Position numbers and translations under genes: made by a program | Source: Bradyrhizobium sp. MOS003 | GTDB taxonomy: Bacteria; Pseudomonadota; Alphaproteobacteria; Rhizobiales; Xanthobacteraceae | Length of the DNA stretch: 64,000 nt | Direction of reading: 5' to 3' | Assembly: GCF_003020125.1 (NCBI RefSeq) | Contig: NZ_PYFW01000015.1 | Coordinates: 18,351-82,350 of the forward strand | In this document: in pieces, positions 26,799 through 35,223 of the stretch | Position numbering within the stretch: position 1 is the first letter of the stretch | Layout: every line of letters starts with the position of its first letter | The notes under the pieces: generated by a model | The model's input: only the letters and a program-made list of their open reading frames with translations | Databases searched by the model: none | Told to the model about the DNA's origin: nothing

Positions 26799-27902
26799 CT
26801 AGGCGGCGGCCTTTAGAGCATCTAGACGTTTGCGGAGAAACGCCAGCACCATAATCTCGTCGGACGTAAGCTTGGCGTACTGGCGCTTGAACTTCTGCGC
26901 GATCTTGGCTTCGATCATCTTCACGAGATCACCTGACATGTAGGCGTCCAAGACTTCCGGGTGCACATAGCACTTCCGGCAGACGGCCGGCGTGTTGCCG
27001 AGCTGTTTCGAAACGTTCTCAATCGCGGCGACCACGTTGCGCTTGGCCTCGGCCTGGCTATCGTACTTCTTGAATTCGGCAAGGGCGAACGCCGCGAGAA
27101 CCGTCCCCGCCCAAGTCCGGAAATCCTTGGCGCTGAATTCCTCTCCCGTGATGTCCTTGATGTAGGCGTTGACGTCGCCAGAATCGACGGTTCGCGGCTG
27201 TCCGTCATCGTCGAGGTACTTGAAGAGCTCGTGTCCCGGGATCTCAGCGCATCGCTTCACGATCGCGGCTATCCGTTTGTCCTCGACGCGAAGCTTCCAC
27301 TGCTTGCCCGACTTACCCGTGAAGTCGAACCGAAGGACACCGCGGCCGACGGAAACGTGCTTTCGCCGCATCGTGGTGAGCCCGTAGGACTTGTTCTTCT
27401 CCGCATACTCGGCGTTGCCGACCCGGATCAACGTCTTCTCCAGCAGACTGACGATCGTGGCCAGCACCTTCTCGCGAGGTAGTCCGTCCAGCTTCATGTC
27501 GGCTTCGACCCTGGCGCGGAGCGCCGGCAGCGCAGCCGCGAACTGGATGATGTGCTCGTACTTGTTCTGGTCACGAAGTTCCCGCCACTTCGGGTGATAG
27601 CGATACTGCTTGCGGCCCCTCGCATCGAGCCCGGTCGCCTGAATGTGGCCGTTGGCCGAGGGGCAGATCCACACGGATTCGTAGGCCGGCGGGATGCCGA
27701 TTGATTCTATGCGGCGGATGACGGCGGCATCGGTGATGCGCTTTCCGTCCTTGTCGTAGTAGCTGAAGGTCGTACCGGCCCGCTTGCGGGAGTAGCCCGG
27801 CGCGGAGTCGCTGACATACCGGAGCCCTTCTTCCGCGATGGTGGCCGCTACTTCGGCGGTGCGGTCCAAAACCTGTTCTTCGTTGCCGGTCTCTCGGAGC
27901 AT
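26799..27902 (-). CDS. DNA topoisomerase IB
   Basis: A 367 aa protein of the poxvirus/bacterial type IB family. Segments include SDSAPGYSRKRAGTTFSYYD, the N-terminal clamp RIESIGIPPAYESVWICPSANGHIQA, GRKQYRYHPKWRELRDQNKY, TMRRKHV, the core FTGKSGKQWKL, KDFRTWAGTVLAA and the catalytic Tyr in CRKCYVHPEVLDAYMSG. It relaxes supercoils through a 3'-phosphotyrosine intermediate. ATG 27902 was chosen because upstream residues are unlike the family. It is divergent from RNase HII and lies next to a DNA ligase, in a DNA-transaction cluster. Confidence 0.93.
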   Translation of the reverse strand: MLRETGNEEQVLDRTAEVAATIAEEGLRYVSDSAPGYSRKRAGTTFSYYDKDGKRITDAAVIRRIESIGIPPAYESVWICPSANGHIQATGLDARGRKQYRYHPKWRELRDQNKYEHIIQFAAALPALRARVEADMKLDGLPREKVLATIVSLLEKTLIRVGNAEYAEKNKSYGLTTMRRKHVSVGRGVLRFDFTGKSGKQWKLRVEDKRIAAIVKRCAEIPGHELFKYLDDDGQPRTVDSGDVNAYIKDITGEEFSAKDFRTWAGTVLAAFALAEFKKYDSQAEAKRNVVAAIENVSKQLGNTPAVCRKCYVHPEVLDAYMSGDLVKMIEAKIAQKFKRQYAKLTSDEIMVLAFLRKRLDALKAAA

Positions 27903-28133
27903 GGGCCTGTCCCTCGGAAGCACCCTGGGATCGAGGCTCCACTCCCCCGTAAAGGGATGAGAACACCGGTTAGTTCCGTTCTGAGATCGGTGGATGCGAT
28001 CCATCTCAAGTGAAGGCCGGGCCGGTTCCTTTCGAAAGGCGCTGCGAGCGGTCGGGCGGCGTAGCAAGCTTCAGACAATCGCCACAAAGTTCACCGACAC
28101 GCTCCCTCACAGTCAGTCTCCACGAAAGCTTCC

Positions 28134-28988
28134 ATGTCCCAGTATTCACTCGATGTGCTGCGTCAGCGCTATGTCGTCGAGAAAAGACCGCTCGAGGCCA
28201 GCGTCGAGCAGATCTTGCGGGCCGACAGCCGCGCGGGAGCCCGCGCCATCCTGGCTTCGATCGATAAGCGCCGCTTCGAAAACAGATCCGAAGGGCAGCG
28301 CCTCCGCAAGATGCTTAATTTTGAAACCTCTCTATGGGAGAGCGGCGTTCATGCCGTGGCAGGCGTGGACGAGGCCGGAATGAGCCCTCTCGCCGGTCCG
28401 GTCTCCGCAGGCGCTGTGATCCTTAAGCCGGGTACCCGGATAGTCGGGATCGACGACTCGAAGAAACTCGACGCTGCGGCCCGCGAGGAGCTCGCGAAGG
28501 AGATCAAGGCAAAGGCAGAGAGTTGGTGTGTGGCGTTCGTGGAGGTCGAGGAGATCGACACGATCAACATTTATTGGGCGGGCATCCAAGCCATGCAGCG
28601 GGCGGTCCGGGGACTCGCGTTGACGCCCCAGCACTTGCTGATCGACGCGAAGCGGTTGAAGGAGATCGATATCCCTCAGCAGGCCATCATCAAGGGCGAC
28701 GCCAAGTCCGCCAGCATCGCGGCCGCCTCCATCCTCGCGAAAGTCGAGCGCGACATGGCCATGCGGACGCTCGACGAGCGCCATCCCGGTTACGGTTTCG
28801 CGGATCACAAGGGTTACCCGGTGCCCGCTCATTATGATGCGCTTGCCAGGCTTGGTGCATGTGCAGCTCACCGGAGGTCGTTCGGACCTGTACGCAAGGC
28901 TCTCGGCTTGCCGCCCCTGCCGCCGTGGCCTTCGGCATCCGAGCGCGAGGCTGAACCCAGGTCCCTTGCTCCGCCTCAGCTGCCTTAG
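28134..28988 (+). CDS. rnhB: ribonuclease HII with altered GRG motif and N-terminal extension
   Basis: A 284 aa protein. The catalytic core begins VAGVDEAGMSPLAGPVSAG (residues 75-93), with D79 and E80. IDAKRLKEID, IIKGDAKSASIAAASILAKV and HPGYGFADHKGYPVPAHYDAL complete the RNase HII fold. In nearly all RNase HII enzymes DEAG is followed by RG, the GRG motif that reads the ribonucleotide 2'-OH; here it is M83-S84. An N-terminal region of about 70 residues (EASVEQILRADSR ... RLRKMLNFETSLWESG) resembles that of Firmicutes enzymes rather than the short proteobacterial form. It converges with the ligase gene (4-nt overlap). Substrate specificity may differ from classical RNase HII. Confidence 0.88.
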   Translation: MSQYSLDVLRQRYVVEKRPLEASVEQILRADSRAGARAILASIDKRRFENRSEGQRLRKMLNFETSLWESGVHAVAGVDEAGMSPLAGPVSAGAVILKPGTRIVGIDDSKKLDAAAREELAKEIKAKAESWCVAFVEVEEIDTINIYWAGIQAMQRAVRGLALTPQHLLIDAKRLKEIDIPQQAIIKGDAKSASIAAASILAKVERDMAMRTLDERHPGYGFADHKGYPVPAHYDALARLGACAAHRRSFGPVRKALGLPPLPPWPSASEREAEPRSLAPPQLP

Positions 28989-29932
28989 TTTCGCGACCAA
29001 CTCCTTTCGCGAATGACGTCCTTGGCCTTTTTGTCGGACCGCAGGCCGAGATAGACCGGCTGGCGCAGTTCGCCCTTGCTGGTCCACTCCGCGAACTTCA
29101 CTTCCGCGACCAACCTGGGACGCACCCAGGTCGTGACCTGCTCGTCCTTCACCTTGGCGGCAAAGGGCGACTTGGCCGTCCTGAGCTTCACGAGCTTGCC
29201 GTGAAGCTCTTCCAGAACCTGGTGGCTGAAACCAGTGCCGACGTGGCCGATGTACCGCCACCCATCGTCCTCGCGTACGGCCAGCACGAGGGCGCCGAAG
29301 AATGGCCGAGTTCGCCTCGGTGCCGTGAAGCCAGCGATCACGACCTCTTGCCGCTGCGCGGTCTTCACCTTCAGCCAATCCGCGGTCCGGCGTCCGGACG
29401 CGTACGGGCTGTCGGCACGCTTGGCTATAATGCCTTCGAGATGTCTCCGCTCGGCTTCTGCGAAGAACTTCGTTCCGTTGCCTTTGCGGTGGTTGCTGAA
29501 CGCGATCAGCTTGTGGCGCGGCAGGATGGCCTTAAGCCGCTTCTTGCGCTCGAGTAGCGGAAGCGTGCGCAGGTCCTCGCCGTCCGCGAACATGAGGTCG
29601 AACGCGCAGTACAAGAGCTTGGCCTCATGGCGCAGGGCATTCTGGAGCAACTGGAAATGAGATGCGCCGTCCTTGCCGATCGCGACGAGCTCGCCATCGA
29701 TCACGGCGTCCGTCTTCACGCCCTCGAGTGCTTTCGCGACCTCAACATAAGAGTGGCTGATGATTTTCCCATTGCGGCTGTAGATCGCAACCCGACCACC
29801 CCGGATTTCCGAGACCATACGAAAACCATCGAATTTGTCCTCGAAGACCCAATTGGGATCGTCGAACGGTGAATCGGTCAGCGTGGCCAGCATGGGCTGC
29901 AGGCGATGAGGCAGGGTCGATTTTCGAGCCAT
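28985..29932 (-). CDS. ATP-dependent DNA ligase (LigC/LigD ligase-domain type)
   Basis: A 315 aa stand-alone ligase. Motif I is FEDKFDGFR with the adenylated Lys at residue 33; motif III is YCAFDLMFADG, motif IV LEGIIAKRADSPY and motif V DWLKVKT. A C-terminal OB-fold follows (VREDDGWRYIGHVGTGFS ... LVAEVKFAEWTSKGELRQPV). It seals nicks and could serve in end joining or base repair during stationary phase. The ATG at 29932 is 29 nt from the -10 of an EcfG promoter, which also supports this start over a longer reading. It is distinct from, and not a recent copy of, the two LigD pseudogenes of this window. Confidence 0.92.
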   Translation of the reverse strand: MARKSTLPHRLQPMLATLTDSPFDDPNWVFEDKFDGFRMVSEIRGGRVAIYSRNGKIISHSYVEVAKALEGVKTDAVIDGELVAIGKDGASHFQLLQNALRHEAKLLYCAFDLMFADGEDLRTLPLLERKKRLKAILPRHKLIAFSNHRKGNGTKFFAEAERRHLEGIIAKRADSPYASGRRTADWLKVKTAQRQEVVIAGFTAPRRTRPFFGALVLAVREDDGWRYIGHVGTGFSHQVLEELHGKLVKLRTAKSPFAAKVKDEQVTTWVRPRLVAEVKFAEWTSKGELRQPVYLGLRSDKKAKDVIRERSWSRN

Positions 29933-29960
29933 GGCGGGACGACGGGACCACAAAGGGTGG

Positions 29961-29986
29961 CAACGGGCCGCATGCATCGTCAGTTC
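29961..29986 (-). promoter_or_regulatory. EcfG-type promoter of the DNA ligase gene
   Basis: Read on the minus strand: GGAAC (29986-29982), 17 bp, CGTT (29964-29961). The expected start of transcription (about 29954) leaves a short leader before the ATG at 29932. Confidence 0.7.
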
Positions 29987-30186
29987 CATCTGGCAGGTGA
30001 AGGCTTCGGCGAGGAGTAGGGGAAGGCCTAGCTCGAAAGTCCCACGTTGCCGGCAGATAAAAACATGCCTACCGCGTCGGACCCCGGTTGCCGCGAGGTT
30101 TGCGAGTCTGCGCCGACGGCTGCGACCGGCTCGCGTAAGCTCGCAGGCGGGCAGAAGCGGCAGAGCTCAGCTCCAAAGGGAGACTA

Positions 30187-30211
30187 GGAACCATCCATTA
30201 AAGGCGGCGTT
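30187..30211 (+). promoter_or_regulatory. EcfG-type promoter of the DUF3618 operon
   Basis: GGAAC (30187-30191), 16 bp, CGTT (30208-30211), 54 bp before the ATG at 30265. With the ligase promoter it forms a divergent stress-controlled region of about 200 bp. Confidence 0.75.
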
Positions 30212-30264
30212 CGTCCTCGAAGCACAATCAAGAGAAGCAAATCAATAATAGACAAGAGGATGAG

Positions 30265-31227
30265 ATGACGCGATCGGTGGAGGAGCTACGACGCGAGTCC
30301 GAGCGTAACCGGGCGGAGTTGGCGGCCACTGTCGACCGTCTGAAGCAGGGATTATCGGATACAACGCGGGATCTGCGTCATATGGTCTCGCCTCAACACG
30401 TCAAATCCGAAGTGTCCGGCTATGTGAGCGACAAGGCTCAAGGCTGGATCGAAGGGCTCAAACAGGAGGCGATGGATAATCCGATGCGCACGGTCGCCGC
30501 AGGTACCGTGGTGGCTGTACCGCTGCTGCGAATGGTCCGCGGAGTGCCCCTGCCGCTTCTCATGATAGCTGCAGGCTTGGCGCTCACCTCGAAAAGTGTG
30601 CGCGACCGGGCTGCCGGTGCCATTTCGCCCATTATGGATGATGCCAGTCGGGTCATCGACCAGACTGCCGAGAGAGTTCAAGACGCGACGAGTGAGGCGC
30701 AAGCACGACTCTCCACGTCCCGAGGACGAGCCAGCGGTGCAATCAACGATGCGATGGATGCCGCCAGGACGGCGGCCGACGACATCAAGGCGCGCGCAAC
30801 GGCGGCGGCAGGAAAGATAGGCGACACCATCACCGGCGGGATGGACGCCATCCAGGAGTCGGCGACCGCCGCTCCAGAGCAGGCACGTCAGATCATTGGT
30901 GACAACGCCGCGGTGATCGGAGGACTCGGCATCGCCATCGGCGCAATCATTGCAGCCGCACTTCCCGAAACGAAGTTCGAACATCAGACGGCAGGTCCGG
31001 CGAGCGACAGCGTGAAGCGCGCCGCAGCCGAAGCAGCCCAAACCGGTTTCGAGGCAGTCAAGGGTACGACATCGTCTGCCGCCGATGCCGCGACCAGGAC
31101 GTTCAATGAAGCCGATCTCGGGCAGCACGCGAGCCGTATGACCCGGAATCTTGCCGACAACCTCAAGGAAGCAGCCGCAGACGTTGTCGACGCGGCATTC
31201 AACCCCTCCCCCAATTCAAGCACCTGA
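30265..31227 (+). CDS. DUF3618 domain-containing membrane protein
   Basis: A 320 aa protein. The N-terminal DUF3618 segment (SVEELRRESERNRAELAATV DRLK, residues 3-26) is followed by a coiled-coil and a hydrophobic stretch (about 78-112, VVAVPLLRMVRGVPLPLLMI). Then come long amphipathic Ala/Asp-rich helices and a second hydrophobic stretch (about 213-233). First gene of a four-gene operon behind an EcfG promoter. DUF3618 proteins are typical of rhizobial stress operons with holin-like proteins, but no biochemical role is known. Probably an inner-membrane protein with a large helical soluble part. Confidence 0.85.
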   Translation: MTRSVEELRRESERNRAELAATVDRLKQGLSDTTRDLRHMVSPQHVKSEVSGYVSDKAQGWIEGLKQEAMDNPMRTVAAGTVVAVPLLRMVRGVPLPLLMIAAGLALTSKSVRDRAAGAISPIMDDASRVIDQTAERVQDATSEAQARLSTSRGRASGAINDAMDAARTAADDIKARATAAAGKIGDTITGGMDAIQESATAAPEQARQIIGDNAAVIGGLGIAIGAIIAAALPETKFEHQTAGPASDSVKRAAAEAAQTGFEAVKGTTSSAADAATRTFNEADLGQHASRMTRNLADNLKEAAADVVDAAFNPSPNSST

Positions 31228-31237
31228 GAGACAGACC

Positions 31238-31897
31238 ATGAGCGATTCAGATGTGATCAAGCCGGCCAACTTCAACAAAGGCAGCAGCAATTCCTCCACC
31301 GGTCTGAAGGATCAGATTGGGGATGCCGGGGCCGAGATTAAGCAGCGCGCCGGAGAGGCCCTCAAGGCATCAGCGGACATGGCACGGGACAAGTTCAGCG
31401 AAGCCACCGACGCAGCCAAGGATGTCGCCAGCGGCACTGTCGAACAGATCCAGGAGCGGGCGCGGCAACAGCAGCAGACCGGCGCCGATTTCATCGAGCG
31501 CCTGGCGGGTAACTTCCGCCAGGCCGCGGGCGCATTCGAAACTGACGTCCCGTTTGTCGCACGCGGTATCAACTCGGCCGCCGACTATGTGGAAGAAGCG
31601 GCCGCAAAGGTTCGCGACGGCAGCTTCCGTGATCTCGTCGACGGTGCGACCGATTTTGCCAAGCGGCAACCGGCAGCATTTCTCGGCCTGTCCGTCTTGG
31701 CCGGGTTCGCCGCTGTGCGCTTCCTGAAGGCGTCAGGCGGCTCCCCAACCTCGCCGCAGACGGGTTCGGGTAGCGGACTGGCGGCTGGCGGTTCCGGAGC
31801 CCGCAGGGCGTATGCGAGCGAGGGATTCGGTTCGCAGGCCTCTGCGGGGTCGACGACGGGACAGAAACCAGCATCGGTTGACGGCAGCGCATCATGA
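31238..31897 (+). CDS. LEA-like helical stress protein with C-terminal membrane helix
   Basis: A 219 aa protein from ATG 31238 (GAGAGAC upstream). Residues 20-135 are an Ala/Lys/Glu/Asp-rich amphipathic repeat (KQRAGEALKASADMARDKFS, ATDAAKDVASGTVEQIQERA) like late-embryogenesis-abundant proteins. A hydrophobic segment follows (AAFLGLSVLAGFAAVRFL, about 148-165) and then a Gly/Ser-rich tail. It overlaps the holin-like gene by 4 nt. The composition and EcfG-driven operon suggest a desiccation or osmotic protection role, which is inference. Confidence 0.75.
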   Translation: MSDSDVIKPANFNKGSSNSSTGLKDQIGDAGAEIKQRAGEALKASADMARDKFSEATDAAKDVASGTVEQIQERARQQQQTGADFIERLAGNFRQAAGAFETDVPFVARGINSAADYVEEAAAKVRDGSFRDLVDGATDFAKRQPAAFLGLSVLAGFAAVRFLKASGGSPTSPQTGSGSGLAAGGSGARRAYASEGFGSQASAGSTTGQKPASVDGSAS

Positions 31898-32310
31898 GCA
31901 TCGAGCACGATATCGAAACCGGCAAGAACGATCTTCATAATGTCTCGGCCCTTGTCGGTGACGCAATGGCTCAGGTTGCGAAGCTCTTACAGAATGAGGT
32001 CGACCTGGCGAAGGCCGAATTGGGAGAAAAGGCTCAAAAGCTCGGTGGAGCATTGGGCCTTCTGGCCGGCGGCGCAGTCCTTGTCATTCCCGCCATCGTA
32101 ATGGTGTTGTTCACGCTGTCTTCAGCATTGATCAGTGCCGGCTGGTCGCCAACATTGGCCTACCTGGCGTCCGCGATTGTCGCATCTGCCTTATCTGGCG
32201 CTCTGATAGCGGTGGGCATCAACCGGCTGGACATGGGCGACCTGGCGCCGAAGGAGACTATCCGCCAGCTCGGGAAGGACAAAGACACAGTGAAGGGAAT
32301 GGTGCGATGA
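31894..32310 (+). CDS. phage holin family protein (PF07332-type membrane protein)
   Basis: A 138 aa protein. After an amphipathic N-terminal helix (ALVGDAMAQVAKLLQNEVDL) there are two transmembrane helices (LGGALGLLAGGAVLVIPAIV and the following, about 50-110) and a charged tail. This is the 'putative actinobacterial holin-X/phage holin' family (PF07332), found on bacterial chromosomes in stress operons and not tied to phage. Overlaps both neighbours by 4 nt, so it is co-translated. Confidence 0.85.
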   Translation: MSIEHDIETGKNDLHNVSALVGDAMAQVAKLLQNEVDLAKAELGEKAQKLGGALGLLAGGAVLVIPAIVMVLFTLSSALISAGWSPTLAYLASAIVASALSGALIAVGINRLDMGDLAPKETIRQLGKDKDTVKGMVR

Positions 32311-33038
32311 GTAGCCCGCAAACCGGTTTTTTTGACAGTCTTCTTGCTGCGGCCCGAGACAATCCGCTGTCCGCTGCGCTCATCGGGGGCGGCGCACTCT
32401 GGTTGCTGGTTGGCGACGAGAAAATGAAGGGTGCTGCACGATCCGCCGTCACGGTCGCATCGGACGTCGTCGACAGCGGTGCGAACAATCTTCGGGCTGC
32501 GGCCTCGGGTTTGCAACGGACCGCAGCGCCGCCGACAGCCCCGGAGTTTGATCACGAAGTAGGCGACGCGGCCGGGACGGTACACGCCGCGGCCGGAGCC
32601 GCAGCCGGCTCCGTCTCTGCTGCGGCGGACAGCGTCCGGGACCGGTTCGACGAAGGCGTAGCTTACGCCCGCGAACAATTCGCCAAGATGGGCAATCCCT
32701 TACCAACAGAAGACACCTTGTCGAAGGCTCAGTCTTCGCTCGGCGATATGATGCAGAGACAGCCTCTGGCCATCTGCGCCGTCGGCTTGGCGATCGGTGC
32801 GGCAATCGCAAGCGCGTTTCGCACTTCCCAAATTGAAGACGACTACATTGGCGACGTAAGCGACCAGGTGAAGGATGATCTGAGCAGGCGTGGAACCGCT
32901 GCGTCCAAGGCCATGCGCGAAGCTGCCGATACGCTCATTGCCGAAGCGAGCGACGTCGGCGCCGAGGCAGTCGATCGCATGAAGCAGGCGGGGACGGATG
33001 CCGCCCAGGCTGCGAAGGAAAAGGCCAGGCAATTGTGA
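32307..33038 (+). CDS. hypothetical membrane-associated helical protein
   Basis: A 243 aa protein, last of the DUF3618 operon. It has a hydrophobic segment near the N-terminus (NPLSAALIGGGALWLLVG, about 19-36) and another at about 152-170 (LAICAVGLAIGAAIASAF), separated and followed by Ala/Asp-rich helices. The pattern repeats that of the first two operon proteins, suggesting a common origin. 'NPLSAALIGGGALWLL' is frequent in rhizobial DUF3618-associated proteins. Function unknown. Confidence 0.75.
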   Translation: MSSPQTGFFDSLLAAARDNPLSAALIGGGALWLLVGDEKMKGAARSAVTVASDVVDSGANNLRAAASGLQRTAAPPTAPEFDHEVGDAAGTVHAAAGAAAGSVSAAADSVRDRFDEGVAYAREQFAKMGNPLPTEDTLSKAQSSLGDMMQRQPLAICAVGLAIGAAIASAFRTSQIEDDYIGDVSDQVKDDLSRRGTAASKAMREAADTLIAEASDVGAEAVDRMKQAGTDAAQAAKEKARQL

Positions 33039-33106
33039 GGACTGGCGGCGCCGACAGTCGCCGCTCCTCGCACACTGCAATTCCCCTTCCAAATTCGGAG
33101 CTGAAC

Positions 33107-33568
33107 ATGAGTCGCGGAATGCCATCGATGACCGCCCTTTTGGGAGTGCTCGCGATTGCGGGCTATCAAAATCGAGACAAGCTGTCGGAGATATTTCGCA
33201 ACGCGACCTCTGGCCAACAGGGGATCGGCAGTAAGGATGCTCTCGGCGGTATGCTCGGCAATCTTGGAGGCCTGCTAAGTGGCGGCGGCGTCGGCTCCCT
33301 GCTAAATGGTGGGATCGGCGAGCTGCTGGAACACTTTAAACAGAACGGTCAGGGTGACGCGGCTCAATCGTGGATCAATCAGGGGCCGAACCGCGAGGTT
33401 ACACCCCCCGAGCTCGATCAGGCTATCGGCCCGGACGTCATGCAGAAACTGGAGCAGCAGACCGGTTTGTCGCGACAGGCAATTCTAACCCGATTATCTC
33501 GAGAGCTTCCGGCGGCGGTGGACAAATATACACCGGATGGCCGTCTCCCTGCTTCATCGGCAGGATAA
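33107..33568 (+). CDS. YidB family protein
   Basis: A 153 aa protein from ATG 33107. It has a Gly/Leu-rich N-terminal half (GGMLGNLGGLLSGGGVGSLL) and the YidB core AQSWINQGPNREVTPPELDQ, followed by LEQQTGLSRQAILTRLSREL and DKYTPDGRLP. This is the DUF937/YidB family, soluble helical proteins of unknown role often found in stress islands. It lies 69 nt after the DUF3618 operon on the same strand and is probably read through. Confidence 0.87.
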   Translation: MSRGMPSMTALLGVLAIAGYQNRDKLSEIFRNATSGQQGIGSKDALGGMLGNLGGLLSGGGVGSLLNGGIGELLEHFKQNGQGDAAQSWINQGPNREVTPPELDQAIGPDVMQKLEQQTGLSRQAILTRLSRELPAAVDKYTPDGRLPASSAG

Positions 33569-33595
33569 TAGCAGCGAAAGCCGAGGAAAAACGGC

Positions 33596-33859
33596 ATGGG
33601 CATCATTTGGACGATCATCATCGGTTTTGTCGCAGGCGTCATTGCGAAATTCATCATGCCTGGCGACAACGAGCCATCCGGTTTTATCCTGACGACGATC
33701 CTCGGAATCGTAGGAGCCTTCGTAGCGACGTATCTCGGCCAAGCGCTGGGTTGGTATCGTCCCGGCGAAGGGGCGGGGCTAGTGGGCGCCGTGATCGGCG
33801 CCATCATAGTATTGTTCGTCTACGGTCTCGTGGCCGGCAGAAGCCGCCGCGCTATCTGA
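33596..33859 (+). CDS. GlsB/YeaQ/YmgE family stress response membrane protein
   Basis: An 87 aa protein of three transmembrane helices: GIIWTIIIGFVAGVIAKFIM with the conserved PGDNEPSGFILTTILGIVGA loop, and AVIGAIIVLFVYGLVAGR. This is the transglycosylase-associated/GlsB family, induced by acid, osmotic and general stress in many bacteria. It follows YidB by 27 nt, continuing the stress cluster. Its 3' end overlaps the remnant DUF72 gene on the other strand. Confidence 0.9.
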   Translation: MGIIWTIIIGFVAGVIAKFIMPGDNEPSGFILTTILGIVGAFVATYLGQALGWYRPGEGAGLVGAVIGAIIVLFVYGLVAGRSRRAI

Positions 33860-34153
33860 CCCGCCTGTCAGCAGGCCGTGCAGCATTCTCGCGTTCACAC
33901 CGGCGTAGTGATTGAACCATTCGGGTTGCGGGACGTCCTGATAAAAGGAGTCCCGCCACTTCCAGTAGCGCCAGCCGGAGCAACTCACATAAGCGGCGCC
34001 GTTCAGGCTCCCGGACGACGTTTTGCAACCTTCAGCCTCCCATTTTAGCCTGGACTTGTGCATCTTGGCGGAGCGGAGGATATTGTTCTCGCGCTGCTTC
34101 TGGCCGCGGACCTCGCGCCGCTCACGGCGTTCCTCGGGCGTGAGATCTCTCAA
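33779..34153 (-). pseudogene. DUF72 gene with large internal in-frame deletion
   Basis: Residues 1-88 match the intact DUF72 protein at 7080-8006: the basic leader (QKQRENNILRSAKMHKSRLK), YVSCSGWRYWKWRDSFYQDV and PEWFNHYAGV. Directly after HYAGV the sequence jumps to NARMLHGLL, equivalent to NAKTLHRML near the very C-terminus of the intact protein. About 200 codons of the barrel are thus missing without a frame change. The reading frame then continues antisense into the GlsB gene. It cannot fold as a DUF72 barrel. Confidence 0.85.
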
Positions 34154-34262
34154 ATGCAGTGGCCGGTGCGGGCGGCATGGCCTCTTTCCTGCAATGAGAA
34201 GGAGCGAGCAGGCGTAAGGGGTTCCTTTTGCCGTTGGAGGCCCATTGAATGAAGGTTTGCGA

Positions 34263-34505
34263 TTATGCTGCCGTTACTTTGGCGGAGGGCAGCCAGCGCC
34301 AAATTCCGAGCAAATTGATCGCGAGAAGGATGAGATTCTGGATGCGCCGTGCACAAGGGTGGTCAGGCATGCCACCTGCCTCGCGGCGCTGCGAAGCGAC
34401 ATTGGCCTCAAGACTGATCATTCCAGAAAGCATACGCCTTGATTCAGAGGCGATCGCCTGGCTCATCATTATCGTTGCGAGACGTATGAGCACTATGCGC
34501 CGCAT
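34263..34505 (-). CDS. possible small membrane protein (doubtful)
   Basis: The C-terminal part (RRIQNLILLAINLLGIWRWLP) is a clear hydrophobic helix and resembles the end of small Bradyrhizobium membrane proteins that finish NLxGIWRWL. The upstream part has no motif and the start is uncertain (34505 or 34649). Possibly the tail of a degraded gene. Confidence 0.3.
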   Translation of the reverse strand: MRRIVLIRLATIMMSQAIASESRRMLSGMISLEANVASQRREAGGMPDHPCARRIQNLILLAINLLGIWRWLPSAKVTAA

Positions 34506-34590
34506 GGCAGGCCCAAGCGAAGGCGAATTTCCTGCGTCTTGTTCGCCGTGATCGGCTTGGGGCGCCGCGACACAAGCATGCTCTTTGAAT

Positions 34591-34779
34591 TTACTTCTTT
34601 TGCTTCGCTTCTGCGGTTTTGCCATCCGAGCTTTTGGAGCGTTCTTCAAACCGATCAGCGCCCTTTGCTAGATCGTGCCCCATCTTGCTCTCGGTTTTCG
34701 CTTCGTCCTTCGAGGCCGCTTTGAGCAAGCCCTCAGAGGCCGATTTCCCCGCTTTTGATGATTTTTGTTCGTTATCCAT
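34591..34779 (-). CDS. small Lys/Glu/Ser-rich hydrophilic protein
   Basis: A 62 aa protein starting MDNEQKSSKAGKSASEGLLK and ending in a Lys-rich tail. The ATG at 34779 has AGGAG 7 nt upstream, a strong start signal. Fully hydrophilic and probably disordered, like small stress-induced proteins. Not recognised as a named family; it sits between two damaged genes and the DUF2171 paralog. Confidence 0.7.
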   Translation of the reverse strand: MDNEQKSSKAGKSASEGLLKAASKDEAKTESKMGHDLAKGADRFEERSKSSDGKTAEAKQKK

Positions 34780-34988
34780 TTGTAGCTCCTTCCTGATAAA
34801 GGGCGCTTCCCACGAAACTTTCGGTCTGTGCGGCCTTGGACGTACCAACGTTCAATCAGAACGCCCGGGATATTGTTCCCAGTTCTGTGAGGCTCTCGGT
34901 CGAGTCGCGGTCCATGTTGGTTGTTCCTGAAGTCCGGCAGTACCTGGTTTGGTGCCTTTTTGATGCAGGAGTTAGCCGGTGGGTTTCG

Positions 34989-35198
34989 TCAGCTTTGAGC
35001 GAGCTGCCAGTGGGAGGTGATGTCGGCGCCAGTCTTATTGAGATGCACGTGCTGATTGACGTGATCGACCCAGGAGAGCGGAATGAAGTGATGATGCTGA
35101 CCGTCCGGCGAACTCTGCTTCGTCAGCTTGATCTTGTCCGTATCGTCCAGATGATCGGCTTTTCCGACCATCTTTCTATAGGACGAAATCACGTCCAT
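34989..35198 (-). CDS. DUF2171 domain-containing protein (short paralog)
   Basis: A 69 aa protein starting MDVISSYRKMVGKADHLDD and ending VNQHVHLNKTGADITSHW. It matches the DUF2171 protein at 4187-4441 across its whole length but lacks the first ten residues, because no upstream start is in frame. It follows the PolX-like gene by 25 nt on the same strand, so it may be co-transcribed. Probably functional given the intact core. Confidence 0.8.
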   Translation of the reverse strand: MDVISSYRKMVGKADHLDDTDKIKLTKQSSPDGQHHHFIPLSWVDHVNQHVHLNKTGADITSHWQLAQS

Positions 35199-35223
35199 GT
35201 CCCGACGCTGGGCACACGGCCGA

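Noticed and set aside
30352..31128. Minus-strand frame rich in Cys and Arg opposite DUF3618
   Set aside because: Codon shadow of an Ala-rich gene; no start signal.
34150..34356. Minus-strand frame upstream of the truncated DUF72 gene
   Set aside because: No motif and no ribosome-binding site.
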